A program made the position numbers and the translations under genes. Positions 24,630 through 32,118 of a DNA stretch of 39,261 bases are shown one piece after another (the stretch's first letter is position 1; each line of letters opens with the position of its first letter). Source of the stretch: Halopiger djelfimassiliensis (GTDB lineage: Archaea > Halobacteriota > Halobacteria > Halobacteriales > Natrialbaceae); the NCBI RefSeq assembly GCF_000455365.1, contig NZ_HG315684.1:417921-457181 (forward strand), given 5' to 3'. The notes under the pieces were generated by a model, which did no database searches, had not been told where the DNA came from, and saw only the letters and a program-made list of their open reading frames with translations.

Positions 24630-24652
24630 ACGACGGGCGGGAAAGGAGGGGT

Positions 24653-24832
24653 ATGAGTACGACGGACGACCGACGGACTCGATCCTGCGTTTCCTGTGGG
24701 ATCAACATCGCCGGCACGAACGCCGCGTCGTTCAAGTGTCCCGACTGTGGCACCCAGATCTTCCGCTGTGCCAAGTGTCGCAAGCAGAGCAACCTCTATG
24801 AGTGTCCCGACTGCGGGTTCACCGGACCATAA
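24653..24832 (+). CDS. Small zinc-finger protein of the HVO_2753 type
   Basis: The 59-residue protein has four CxxC knuckles, CVSCG, CPDCG, CAKCR and CPDCG, evenly spaced, which together can form two zinc sites. This matches the HVO_2753 family of Haloferax volcanii in length, motif order and position next to the elongation factor 1-beta gene. In Haloferax, loss of HVO_2753 affects swarming and biofilm formation; the molecular target is unknown. The aEF1-beta ATG follows the stop by six bases, so cotranscription is almost certain. It is too short for many gene finders. Confidence 0.9.
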   Translation: MSTTDDRRTRSCVSCGINIAGTNAASFKCPDCGTQIFRCAKCRKQSNLYECPDCGFTGP

Positions 24833-24838
24833 CTCACC

Positions 24839-25105
24839 ATGGGAAAAGTCGCTGCCAAAATCAAGGTCATGCCGGACAGCCCCGAAATCGACCTCGACGC
24901 GCTCCAGGAGCGCCTCGAGACTGCCCTGCCCGAGGGGGCAAAGATCAACGGCGTCGAGCGTGAGGAAGTCGCGTTCGGCCTCGTTGCGCTCTACCCGACC
25001 GTGATCGTCCCGGACGGTGCGGGCGGCACGGAGACCGTCGAGGAGAACTTCACGGACGTCGACGGCGTCGAAAGCGTCGACGTCGACAACGTCGGCCGTA
25101 TTTAA
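24839..25105 (+). CDS. ef1b: Translation elongation factor 1-beta (aEF1B)
   Basis: The 88-residue protein is the archaeal exchange factor: [40 protein letters not shown] and [12 protein letters not shown], ending [12 protein letters not shown]. It resembles the C-terminal catalytic domain of eukaryotic eEF1B-alpha and recharges aEF1A with GTP after each elongation step. Its length is normal. It follows the four-knuckle zinc-finger gene after six bases without its own promoter. Confidence 0.94.
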   Translation: MGKVAAKIKVMPDSPEIDLDALQERLETALPEGAKINGVEREEVAFGLVALYPTVIVPDGAGGTETVEENFTDVDGVESVDVDNVGRI

Positions 25106-25161
25106 TCCACTTTTCGGCCGTTCGATACGTTGATCGCCGCCAGCCAGCCGTGCGTATTCGT

Positions 25162-25183
25162 TCCTCGCCGTTTACGGCGAGGA
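25162..25183. repeat. Hairpin resembling a TnpB-type (IS200/IS605) right end
   Basis: TCCTCGCC and GGCGAGGA form a perfect 8-base stem with loop GTTTAC. It sits directly before the remaining part of a broken MFS transporter gene, so an insertion here may have removed the 5' part of that gene. Hairpins of this CTCGCC/GGCGAG kind are typical, in my memory, of haloarchaeal TnpB element ends. Confidence 0.45.
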
Positions 25184-25189
25184 GGATGT

Positions 25190-25597
25190 CACTACACGCT
25201 GCTCGGCTCCGTCGGGAAGGTACTCGGCTCGCCCGTCATCGGCTGGCTCTCCGACGGCGACTTCCGATGGCGGTCGGGCTCGGACTGTTCACCGCCGTCG
25301 CCGGTTCGTACTTCCTCAGCACGGAACCGCGATGCTCGCGCTTTCGATCGTCAAGGAACGGTACCCCGCAGGAGCCAGCGGCGTGGCTACGGGGACGATC
25401 AACACCGCCGGGTTCGTCGGCGCGACGGTCCTTCCGCCCTCATGGGCGTCACGCTCGATTCGCACCGAACCGGCGATACCGTCGGCGGCACCGTCATCTA
25501 CACCGAGCTCGGCTACCGCCTCGCGTTCGGCGTCCTCGCCGGTACCGTCGGGGTCGCGTTCCTGTGTTCGCTGTGGCTGCTCGGCTGGGATCGCTAG
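25190..25597 (+). pseudogene. MFS transporter pseudogene (C-terminal part, several frameshifts)
   Basis: Pieces of one major-facilitator transporter appear in different frames in the right order. LLGSVGKVLGSPVIGWLSD is in the frame of 25130. VGLGLFTAVAGSYFLST follows in the next frame. MLALSIVKERYPAGASGVATG, with NTAGFVGATVLP after it, is in the third frame from 25332. The rest, ALMGVTLD and then YRLAFGVLAGTVGVAFLCSL, returns to the first frame and ends at a TAG at 25595-25597. At least three frameshifts and short deletions are therefore needed, and the N-terminal half is absent. The gene cannot make a working transporter. Its stop shares a CTAG with the convergent PIN-domain gene. Confidence 0.85.
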
Positions 25598-26268
25598 TCG
25601 ATGGTTCGTTTGGATTCGGGATCGACCGCCGTGAGGTACTGCTCGAGCAGGACCGGAAACTCCCGGCCCCGGATGTACCGCAGGCCGAAGTCCTCGGTCC
25701 AGTCGATGATCCCTTTGTCCTCGGTAACGACGCCGGCGTCTAACTCCCGGGCGAGAACGAGAAGGTCGAAGTCCTCCCGGGAGTCGAGAACCCCGGTACG
25801 AAGCGCCGATCGGTACTTATCACGGAGATCCGAGATCACCGCATCGACCGCCGTCTTGTGCTCGTGATCCTCGAGTGGTTCGTCGCCGGTCCGGTCGGCC
25901 TCCCGGACGGCCTTTTCGGAGACGCGAAGGCCGCGGTCGACCCGCTCGCTCATCTCGTCGACGAAGCTGTAGACGACGTTGGCCGGAATCGAAACCTCGT
26001 ACCGGTCGGGGTGTTTGCGGATCACCCAGGTGTTCAGCTTCGAGTAGACCTCGTCGTCGACCTCGCGGGCCGTCAGCATCGTCGTGAGTTCGTCGTGGAT
26101 CGTCGGCGGAACGTAACACGAGATCCCGAGGTTGAGTCGGGCGTTCGCGATCAACTCGAGCAGCCGAAGCACGGCGTCCTCGAGCGACTCCCCGTCCGTC
26201 CGGATCTCCTCGGTGATAAACAGGGAGGTATCGAGGACGAACCGCTGTTTGAACGCCTCGCTGGACAT
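25594..26268 (-). CDS. RNA ligase partner protein (PIN-like nuclease domain, MJ0950 type)
   Basis: The 224-residue protein begins [16 protein letters not shown], with the first PIN-type Asp. [24 protein letters not shown] near the end supplies the later acidic residues, and a helical middle contains [21 protein letters not shown]. This is the family described as RNA ligase partner (TIGR03875), found next to Pab1020-type RNA ligase in archaea. Such a ligase gene lies about 650 bases away, divergently oriented. A nuclease that trims or cuts RNA before sealing is plausible but untested as far as I know. The ATG at 26268 follows a TATA box at 26293-26300. Confidence 0.9.
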   Translation of the reverse strand: MSSEAFKQRFVLDTSLFITEEIRTDGESLEDAVLRLLELIANARLNLGISCYVPPTIHDELTTMLTAREVDDEVYSKLNTWVIRKHPDRYEVSIPANVVYSFVDEMSERVDRGLRVSEKAVREADRTGDEPLEDHEHKTAVDAVISDLRDKYRSALRTGVLDSREDFDLLVLARELDAGVVTEDKGIIDWTEDFGLRYIRGREFPVLLEQYLTAVDPESKRTID

Positions 26269-26292
26269 AGCTGGACGTTGGGGCCGAACGAT

Positions 26293-26300
26293 GAAATAAG
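26293..26300 (-). promoter_or_regulatory. TATA box of the RNA ligase partner gene
   Basis: On the minus strand this reads CTTATTTC, centred about 28 bases before the ATG at 26268. The PIN gene can therefore be expressed apart from the 143-residue gene upstream of it. Confidence 0.5.
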
Positions 26301-26348
26301 TGGACCGTCGCGCGGCGGGAACGGTCAGCCGTCGAGCCGTCGAGACCG

Positions 26349-26780
26349 CTATCGTTCGACGTTCGCGCCCAGATCCGCGTTGGAGATGATCTTCGCGCCG
26401 GGTTCGGAGAGCTCCACGGTAACGTCCTCGTGGACCGCCTTGTTGATCTCGTCCAGATTACCCGCAAGCACCGTCAGGATGTCGTCGAGATTGGCATACA
26501 GCAGCATGTTGCCGTCCTGGCCCTCGGCGACGAGTTGGGTATCGTTCAGGACGATCTGGTCGTTCTGGATCGTCGCTGCGACGACCGGCAGCGCCTCGGG
26601 CTTGCCGGGTTCGTCGTCGCGGACGCGTCGGATGTGGACGGCATCGAGGTCCAGTACGTCCTTGTACTCCTCGATCCGTTCGGCGCAGGCGACCATGTCC
26701 TGAAGCAGTTCGGACTTCTGTTGGGAAGCGCCGTGGTCGCCCTCGAGGCAGTGCTTGCAGACGCGGAGTTCGATTCGCAT
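26349..26780 (-). CDS. Uncharacterised 143-residue protein between RNA ligase and its PIN partner
   Basis: I do not recognise this protein. It begins [16 protein letters not shown], where a Cys-x-x-Cys and nearby His could bind a metal, then has a helical region ([20 protein letters not shown]). A strand-rich middle follows ([16 protein letters not shown]), then [20 protein letters not shown] and the end [12 protein letters not shown]. There is no membrane segment or signal peptide. Its gene is on the same strand as the PIN partner (80 bases upstream) and divergent from the RNA ligase, whose start is 137 bases away. Codon use is like the neighbours. The position suggests a third component or a regulator, which is inference only. 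Confidence 0.75.
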   Translation of the reverse strand: MRIELRVCKHCLEGDHGASQQKSELLQDMVACAERIEEYKDVLDLDAVHIRRVRDDEPGKPEALPVVAATIQNDQIVLNDTQLVAEGQDGNMLLYANLDDILTVLAGNLDEINKAVHEDVTVELSEPGAKIISNADLGANVER

Positions 26781-26917
26781 TGCCGTTCGGTTGGCGCTCG
26801 AGACCGATGAGAATTCCGCTTCGGGGGATCGAGCGCCGACACCCTCTCAGTCGGGAGGCTCCGATGCCGTCGATGCCGGGACTGGTTCTTTCAGCCTCCA
26901 CGACGTACGCCGTACCG

Positions 26918-28048
26918 ATGAGTGGGACCGAGTACCACAGACTGCTCGGGATGGGGGAGTCGGCGTTCGAGGCCCTCACGGCGCATCTCGAGGAGCGAAA
27001 TTACGAGGGGCTCGAGTACCGCCACGTCCCGGACTACCGCCACGGGGTCGAGCGCGGAACCGTGCTGATCGACGGCGAGGTGGTCCGTGGCTTTCCGAAG
27101 ATTCCGCGCACGCTCGTCCTCGCCGAGGGCATCCCCGAACGGTTCGGCGACCACGAGTGCGAACGGATCGCCGTCGAGGAGAAGTTAAACGGGTACAACG
27201 TCCGCGTCGCGCGCCTCGACGGCGAGTTGCTCGCGTTCTCCCGGAGCGGCATCGTCTGTCCGTTCACGACACGGATCCTCGAGCGGCTGGTCGATCTCGA
27301 GCCGCTGTTCGAGGCGCATCCGACGGCGATGGTCTGTGGCGAGATGATCGGCCCCGAAAACCCCTACACCGCCCACGAATACCCCGGCGTCGACTCGATC
27401 GCGTTCCGGGCGTTCGACTGGCGGGACCGCGAATCGGGTGAGCCGCTTTCGGTCGGGGACCGTCGGGAACGGTACGAGCGCTTCGACGTCCCGCAGACGC
27501 GGCTGTTCGGTCGCTACGAGATCGACGGTGCAGCCGATTCGGTGTGCGAGATCGTCCGCGAGCTAGACGCCGAAGACCGCGAGGGCGTCGTGATGAAGTC
27601 CCCCGACGGCACGGCACACCTGAAGTACACGACGGCCGCCTCGAATCAGGGTGATCTCGCGTACGCGTTCTCGCTCCCGTTCGACTACGGCAAACCGTTC
27701 ATGTTCCGACGGCTCATCAGGGAGGGGTTCCAGACCGTCGAGTGGGACGAGTCCGACGAGACTGCCCGAAAGCGCGCCCACGAACTGGGCGAAGCCATCC
27801 TGCTGTCGATGCGGGATACCATCGAGACCATCGACGAAGGCGGGACCGTCGGCGAACGACACACCGTTCGGGCCAGTTCCGAGACCATCGAGGTCCTCCT
27901 CGAGCACCTGCGCGGTCAGGGGCTGCAACTCGAGATCGAAGCCGACCGCCGCGAGGACGGCGATCGGGTCGTCACCTTCTGCAAACGCACGCAGGCGACG
28001 AACGACAAGATCAGGAACTACCTCGACGGACACATCGTCGAGGAGTGA
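26918..28048 (+). CDS. RNA ligase, Pab1020 family
   Basis: The 376-residue protein has the nucleotidyltransferase motif I EEKLNGYNVRVARL at about 87-100, with Lys about 89 as the adenylated residue. The following motifs are FSRSG (III-like), CGEMIGPENPY with a motif IIIa-like acid, EDREGVVMKSPDG (IV), and HLKYTT (V). A helical C-terminal domain ends QATNDKIRNYLDGHIVEE. Pab1020-type enzymes seal or circularise RNA using ATP and act as homodimers. The ATG at 26918 fits the family's start (GTEYHRLLGMGESAFE); further upstream codons add a non-conserved leader. Its partner gene and an unknown gene lie on the opposite strand. It is convergent with the metallo-beta-lactamase gene, with stops only a few bases apart. 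Confidence 0.93.
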   Translation: MSGTEYHRLLGMGESAFEALTAHLEERNYEGLEYRHVPDYRHGVERGTVLIDGEVVRGFPKIPRTLVLAEGIPERFGDHECERIAVEEKLNGYNVRVARLDGELLAFSRSGIVCPFTTRILERLVDLEPLFEAHPTAMVCGEMIGPENPYTAHEYPGVDSIAFRAFDWRDRESGEPLSVGDRRERYERFDVPQTRLFGRYEIDGAADSVCEIVRELDAEDREGVVMKSPDGTAHLKYTTAASNQGDLAYAFSLPFDYGKPFMFRRLIREGFQTVEWDESDETARKRAHELGEAILLSMRDTIETIDEGGTVGERHTVRASSETIEVLLEHLRGQGLQLEIEADRREDGDRVVTFCKRTQATNDKIRNYLDGHIVEE

Positions 28049-28052
28049 CGGC

Positions 28053-28742
28053 TCACTTGGAGCGATGCTCGTAGATCTCCCGCAGCCGTTCGGTCCCGCG
28101 GTCGACGTAGCCGCCGTGATAGCAGACGACGTGGTCGACGCGACGGTCGGAGAGGTCGCGGACCGACTCGAGGGCGCGATCCACGTCGTGAGTAAACGCC
28201 GGCTTGGGCCCGGTAAGCGCCTCTTCGCCGTCGGCGACGAGCGCGTCGCCGGCGAGCAACAGGCCGTCCTCGGGGAACAGCAACGAGACGTGTCCCGGCG
28301 TATGGCCCGGCGTTTCGAGGACCACCATCGGCCCCGCAAGCGTCGGGATCCGAACGCCGCCGGCGAGTTCGAGATCGACCGGAACCGGCCGATAGCGGCC
28401 GTTCCCATCCCCCTTGAGCGGGTCGCGGTCGCCGGAGACGAACGGCGCTTCATCGCGGTGGGTCGCAACGATCGCGTCGGTTTCCTCGAGCAGGGCCGCG
28501 AGTCCGCCGGCGTGATCCCCGTCGTGGTGGGTCAGGACGACGAGCCAGACGTCCGCGAGTTCGTGTCCGAGACTTCGGACGTGGGTTCGCAGCGGCTCGA
28601 GGCTGCCCTCGGGACCGGCGTCGATCAAAACGAGCCCGCGCCGGGTTTCGACGAGCGTCGGGGTGACGGTGAGTTCGCGACCGCCGTACTCGATCGTGAT
28701 CGGAAGCGCGTGGACGCCGACCTGCTCTCGACTATCGGACAT
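28053..28742 (-). CDS. Metallo-beta-lactamase fold hydrolase
   Basis: The 229-residue protein has the MBL motifs in order: LIDAGPEG, then LTHHDGDHAGG at about 80-90 (the metal-binding HxDxDH variant), TPGHTPGHVSLLF, LLAGDALV and CYHGGYVDRG near the end. These bind a di-metal centre used for hydrolysis of thioesters, lactones or phosphodiesters. It lacks the extra domains of RNase J or CPSF types, so a small-molecule hydrolase (glyoxalase II-like) is more likely. The ATG at 28742 is supported by a TATA-like box at 28766-28773. A longer upstream frame is a shadow. Confidence 0.88.
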   Translation of the reverse strand: MSDSREQVGVHALPITIEYGGRELTVTPTLVETRRGLVLIDAGPEGSLEPLRTHVRSLGHELADVWLVVLTHHDGDHAGGLAALLEETDAIVATHRDEAPFVSGDRDPLKGDGNGRYRPVPVDLELAGGVRIPTLAGPMVVLETPGHTPGHVSLLFPEDGLLLAGDALVADGEEALTGPKPAFTHDVDRALESVRDLSDRRVDHVVCYHGGYVDRGTERLREIYEHRSK

Positions 28743-28765
28743 GTGGGGGTCGTCGATCGCCGAGG

Positions 28766-28773
28766 GAATAATA
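28766..28773 (-). promoter_or_regulatory. TATA-like box of the metallo-beta-lactamase gene
   Basis: The minus strand reads GTATTATT, centred about 27 bases before the ATG at 28742, which separates this gene's expression from the PLP-enzyme gene upstream. Confidence 0.45.
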
Positions 28774-28801
28774 CTGCTCGTTGGCGATCGGCCCGCCGTC
28801 G

Positions 28802-29986
28802 CTACGCGAGCGCCGCCTCGATCGCCCGGTCGAGGTCGTCGATCAGGTCGTCGACGTTCTCGATGCCGACGCTGACGCGGATCAGACTGTCCGTCAATCC
28901 GGCCTCGAGTCGCTCCTCGCGCGGAATCGCGGCGTGAGTCATCGGCGCGGGCTGTTCGATCAGGCTCTCGACGCCGCCGAGGCTCTCCGCGAGGGTAAAG
29001 ACCTCGGTCGTCGAAACGACCTCGCTTGCCTCGTCCATGCTCGCGTCGAGCTCGAAGCTCAACATGCCCCCGAAGTCGGTCATCTGCTCGCGGGCGATCT
29101 CGTGGCCGGGGTGGGACTCGAGTCCGGGGTAGTAGACCCGATCGACGTCGGGGTGGTCGTCGAGCCACTCGGCGATCGCGCGAGCGTTCTCACAGTGGCG
29201 GTCCATACGGACGGGCAGCGTTTTGGTCCCCCGGAGGACGAGGAAACACTCGAAGGGGCCGGGCGTCGCGCCCACGGAGTTCTGATAGAAGCCGAACTGC
29301 TCGTCGAGCGCTTCGTCGTTGGTCAACAGCGCACCGCCGACCACGTCCGAGTGCCCCCCGAGGTACTTGGTCAGCGAGTGCGAGACGACGTCCGCGCCGA
29401 GATCGAGCGGCTGCTGGAGGTACGGTGTCGCGAACGTGTTGTCGATCGCACAGAGCGCGTCGTGGTCGTGGGCGATGTCGGCCGCTCCCGCGACGTCGAC
29501 GATCGACATGAGCGGGTTGGTCGGCGTCTCGAGCCACAGCAGTTCAGTGTTCTCCTGAAACGCGTCCTCGATCGCCTCGAGATCGGTCATATCGACGAAG
29601 CTGAACTCGAGGTCGTAGTCCTCGTAGACCTGCGTGAAGATGCGGTGAGTGCCGCCGTAGACGTCGTTGCCCGTTACGACGTGATCGCCGGCCTCGAGCA
29701 GGTTGAGGACGGTGTTGATCGCGGCCATGCCGCTCGCGAACGCGCGGCCGTACTCGGCGTTCTCGAGGCTGGCGAGGTTCGCCTCGAGGTCGGTTCGGGT
29801 CGGGTTCCCGGTCCGGGAGTACTCGTAGCCGCGATGCTCGCCCGGCGCGTCCTGTTTGTACGTCGAGTTCGCGTGGATCGGCGTCATCAGCGCGCCGGTC
29901 TCGTCGTCCGGTTCCTGTCCGGCGTGGATCGAGCGGGTTTCGATCCGGTACTCCGAGTCGGGGCCGCCGTCAGAATCGTCGCTCAT
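28802..29986 (-). CDS. Cystathionine gamma-synthase/lyase-type PLP enzyme
   Basis: The 394-residue protein matches the Cys/Met-metabolism PLP family. It shows TRSIHAGQEPD near the start, YEYSRTGNPTR, FASGMAAIN, GNDVYGGTHRIF, LLWLETPTNPL, AIDNTFATPYLQQPLDLGAD, and HSLTKYLGGHSDVVGG with the cofactor-binding lysine; the end contains SLGGVESLIEQPAPMTHA and LIRVSVGIE. Members include cystathionine gamma-synthase (methionine synthesis) and gamma-lyase (cysteine synthesis). The typical start TRSIHAGQ and the length do not decide between them. A role in trans-sulfuration would fit the methionine synthase operon about 6 kb away. The ATG at 29986 begins SDDSDGG; its divergent neighbour is L21e. Confidence 0.9.
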   Translation of the reverse strand: MSDDSDGGPDSEYRIETRSIHAGQEPDDETGALMTPIHANSTYKQDAPGEHRGYEYSRTGNPTRTDLEANLASLENAEYGRAFASGMAAINTVLNLLEAGDHVVTGNDVYGGTHRIFTQVYEDYDLEFSFVDMTDLEAIEDAFQENTELLWLETPTNPLMSIVDVAGAADIAHDHDALCAIDNTFATPYLQQPLDLGADVVSHSLTKYLGGHSDVVGGALLTNDEALDEQFGFYQNSVGATPGPFECFLVLRGTKTLPVRMDRHCENARAIAEWLDDHPDVDRVYYPGLESHPGHEIAREQMTDFGGMLSFELDASMDEASEVVSTTEVFTLAESLGGVESLIEQPAPMTHAAIPREERLEAGLTDSLIRVSVGIENVDDLIDDLDRAIEAALA

Positions 29987-30121
29987 ACCCGGGTCGACGG
30001 GGCCGACACAAGTTACGTTTGTCCTTTTCGAAGACCACCCCGGCCGCGTGACAGTCTCCCCCGAACGTCGGACAGCCGGCGATTCGGTACCGGTCGGCTG
30101 CCGGCGAGCCCGGAACGTGCG

Positions 30122-30129
30122 TTTTATAA
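30122..30129 (+). promoter_or_regulatory. TATA box of the L21e-rpo4 cluster
   Basis: TTTTATAA is a near-consensus archaeal TATA box centred about 33 bases before the L21e ATG at 30159, so the transcript probably has a leader of a few bases. It is the likely main promoter for L21e and rpo4. Confidence 0.6.
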
Positions 30130-30158
30130 CCGTCACCAAGTAAGAGGGTCGTACGACT

Positions 30159-30467
30159 ATGCCGAACTCTAATGGCCCTCGTCAGGGAACCCGGAACAAA
30201 CTCGCGAACGATCCTCGAGACCGGGGGGCGTCCCCGCCACAGCGCGCGATTCAGGAGTACGAGGAAGGTGAAAGCGTCCATCTGAAGATCGACCCGAGCG
30301 TTCACAAGGGTCGGTTCCACCCCCGCTTCGACGGACTCACCGGCGAAGTCGTCGGGAAACAGGGCGACGCGTTCAAGGTTCGCATCAACGACGGCGGCAA
30401 GGACAAGACGCTGATCGTGACCGCGGCTCACCTGCGCGCACAGGACCGCGCCGAAGACCGCGTCTGA
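30159..30467 (+). CDS. rpl21e: 50S ribosomal protein L21e
   Basis: The 102-residue protein matches archaeal L21e throughout: [67 protein letters not shown] and [10 protein letters not shown], with a short extra tail. L21e is a component of the large ribosomal subunit in archaea and eukaryotes. The rpo4 gene follows after 12 bases, the usual archaeal order. Confidence 0.96.
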   Translation: MPNSNGPRQGTRNKLANDPRDRGASPPQRAIQEYEEGESVHLKIDPSVHKGRFHPRFDGLTGEVVGKQGDAFKVRINDGGKDKTLIVTAAHLRAQDRAEDRV

Positions 30468-30479
30468 GCCACGACTGGT

Positions 30480-30836
30480 ATGACGATCTTCAAGGAGATC
30501 GTCGACGAGGAGTTCCTGACGGTCTCGGAAACGAAGGAGCTGCTCGCCGACATCGAAGCCGAGCGCGCGCTAGACGAGGACCGCGAGCTACCGTACGAAC
30601 TCGCGCGGGCGATCGATCACGTCAATCGGTTCGCCGTCCTCGATCCCGAGGAAGCCCAGTCGCTGGTCGACGACCTGCAGGAACTCGAGAAGGTCGACGA
30701 GCCGACGGCGTACAAGATCGCCAACCTCCTGCCACGCAACCGGGACGAACTCCGGTCGGTGTACGCACAGCAACGGTACTCGCTGTCGGGGGACGAACTC
30801 GACGAGATTCTCGACGTCGTCGCGCAGTACGCCTAA
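30480..30836 (+). CDS. rpo4: DNA-directed RNA polymerase subunit Rpo4 (RpoF)
   Basis: The 118-residue protein matches archaeal subunit F: MTIFKEIVDEEFLTVSETKELL, then AIDHVNRFAVLDPEEAQSLV, TAYKIANLLPRNRDELRSVY and a final helix with LSGDELDEILDVV. With Rpo7 it forms the stalk of RNA polymerase, which helps open the promoter and bind the emerging RNA. It follows L21e by 12 bases. The next gene starts 45 bases later with its own TATA-like sequence. Confidence 0.95.
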   Translation: MTIFKEIVDEEFLTVSETKELLADIEAERALDEDRELPYELARAIDHVNRFAVLDPEEAQSLVDDLQELEKVDEPTAYKIANLLPRNRDELRSVYAQQRYSLSGDELDEILDVVAQYA

Positions 30837-30881
30837 ACGCGGGCCGACTCTTTAAGTACGCCGTTCCCGTATCGACAAACA

Positions 30882-31472
30882 ATGAGCGAAGTCGACAGCG
30901 ACGGGACGGACGTTCAGCGCGCGGTCGTGTTGGATTATCTCGCACACGGTCTTTCGGACGACGGCCGACCCCAGTACGAGAAGTCACCGGCGGGCTATGC
31001 CCTCGGTGTCGACGACTTTCAGCTCTACGAGGTCGCGTTCGACGAGGACGAGCGACTCACGATCGGCAGCGAGGTCGTCGTCGAACCGCCGGAAGAACGC
31101 GAGGTCGTCACTGACGCCAGCCGCGTCGAGTACGCCGATCTCTCGTCGGGGGCCCAGTCGGAACTGGAGTACGCCGTCGCCGACCTCGTCGAGGAACACG
31201 AAGAGCGGTTCGTCGACTTCTACAACGAGGCCCAGCCGATCACCCTCCGGCTCCACCAGCTCAACCTGTTGCCGGGCATCGGAAAGAAACTCCGAAACAG
31301 CATCCTCGACGAGCGAAAGCGAAAGCCCTTCGAGAGCTTCGAGGAACTCTCCGAGCGCGTCTCCGGGCTCCACGACCCCGACGAGGTACTCGTCGAGCGC
31401 ATTCTTCAGGAGTTGCGGGACGACGATCTGAAGTACCAGACGTTCGTCGGTCGTCAACAGGACGGGAACTGA
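30882..31472 (+). CDS. DUF655 family nucleic-acid-binding protein
   Basis: The 196-residue protein begins with an acidic, beta-rich half (AVVLDYLAHGLS, PAGYALGVDDFQLYEVAF, GSEVVVEPPEEREVV). The C-terminal half holds a helix-hairpin-helix (LNLLPGIGKKLRNSILDERK) followed by FESFEELSERVSGLHDP. This is the archaeal DUF655 family, always near L21e, rpo4 and the rRNA methyltransferase, and thought to bind RNA or DNA; the precise role is not known. TATA-like CTTTAAGTA lies at about 30850-30858, so it may have its own promoter. The ATG at 30882 is chosen on that basis. Confidence 0.93.
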   Translation: MSEVDSDGTDVQRAVVLDYLAHGLSDDGRPQYEKSPAGYALGVDDFQLYEVAFDEDERLTIGSEVVVEPPEEREVVTDASRVEYADLSSGAQSELEYAVADLVEEHEERFVDFYNEAQPITLRLHQLNLLPGIGKKLRNSILDERKRKPFESFEELSERVSGLHDPDEVLVERILQELRDDDLKYQTFVGRQQDGN

Positions 31473-31540
31473 TCCGACCCCTGTACCGGTTCGCCCTCGG
31501 CGACCGTTCTCCGCTTTCGGCGGCTGTATTTTCCCAGTAC

Positions 31541-31548
31541 ACTTAAGA
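31541..31548 (+). promoter_or_regulatory. TATA-like box of the universal stress protein gene
   Basis: ACTTAAGA is centred about 28 bases before the ATG at 31572. A separate promoter at this point agrees with uspA being an insert in the translation cluster. Confidence 0.5.
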
Positions 31549-31571
31549 AATCAGAACGTGAACGGAAAGCG

Positions 31572-32048
31572 ATGGTTACGTCAATCCTGCTCGCGGTCGA
31601 CCCGGATGATACCGCCCGGGCCGAGGAACTCGCGGCGCATACGATCGACGTCGCTCGTCCGACCGACGCGACGGTCGTTCTGGCCCACGTTATCGGGACC
31701 GGCAAGTACGAGGACGAGGTCCAGAGCTATCACGAGGCGATCGACCGGATCGGGTTCGACGTCCAGAACCGCAGTCTCCCGCCGGAGTCGCTGGCGAAGG
31801 AGACGGAACCGGTCGGCGAAATCGCCGAGCGGATCGAAGATGCGGGGATCGACGTCGAGGTCAAGGCGGCGGTCGGCGATCGGGCGACGGAGATCGTCCA
31901 GTTAGCCGACGTGACCGACGTTGATCTCGTCGTCGTCGGCGGCCGGAAGCGCTCGCCGACGGGAAAGGCAGTGTTCGGCAGTTCCGCCCAGAAGATCCTG
32001 CTCAATGCGCCCTGCCCGGTCACCTACGTCCGGGAAGGGACCGTCTGA
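31572..32048 (+). CDS. Universal stress protein UspA family
   Basis: The 158-residue protein is a single Usp domain. It starts SILLAVDPDD, contains ATVVLAHVI, VEVKAAVGDRATEIVQLADV and DVDLVVVGGRKRSPTGKAVFGSSAQ (the ATP-binding G-x2-G-x9-G-S/T loop), and ends LNAPCPVTYVREG. The preserved loop predicts nucleotide binding. Usp proteins respond to stress and many bind ATP or AMP; the target is unknown. It lies between DUF655 and rsmA, which are neighbours in most archaea I know, and it has its own TATA box, so it looks like an addition to the cluster. Confidence 0.93.
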   Translation: MVTSILLAVDPDDTARAEELAAHTIDVARPTDATVVLAHVIGTGKYEDEVQSYHEAIDRIGFDVQNRSLPPESLAKETEPVGEIAERIEDAGIDVEVKAAVGDRATEIVQLADVTDVDLVVVGGRKRSPTGKAVFGSSAQKILLNAPCPVTYVREGTV

Positions 32049-32118
32049 ATCGCAGTTCCGTCGGTCACCGAAACCGCGAGACGGTGCGTTTACACGCGCC
32101 GCCCCCGAACCGCCGGCA

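Larger units (their letters stand above)
24192..24652. other. Intergenic stretch of 460 bases with paired hairpins and possible insertion-element remnant
   Basis: No convincing gene is present. It holds two perfect hairpins (24335-24358 and 24363-24384), an AT-rich box CATAAAATA near 24474, and the promoter of the zinc-finger/aEF1-beta pair at the right end. The minus-strand frame (stop at 24192) reads through both hairpins and shows no domain I trust, though its FPAEVP segment reminded me of TnpB tails. I compared it mentally with archaeal RNase P and SRP RNA motifs and saw none. Confidence 0.4.
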
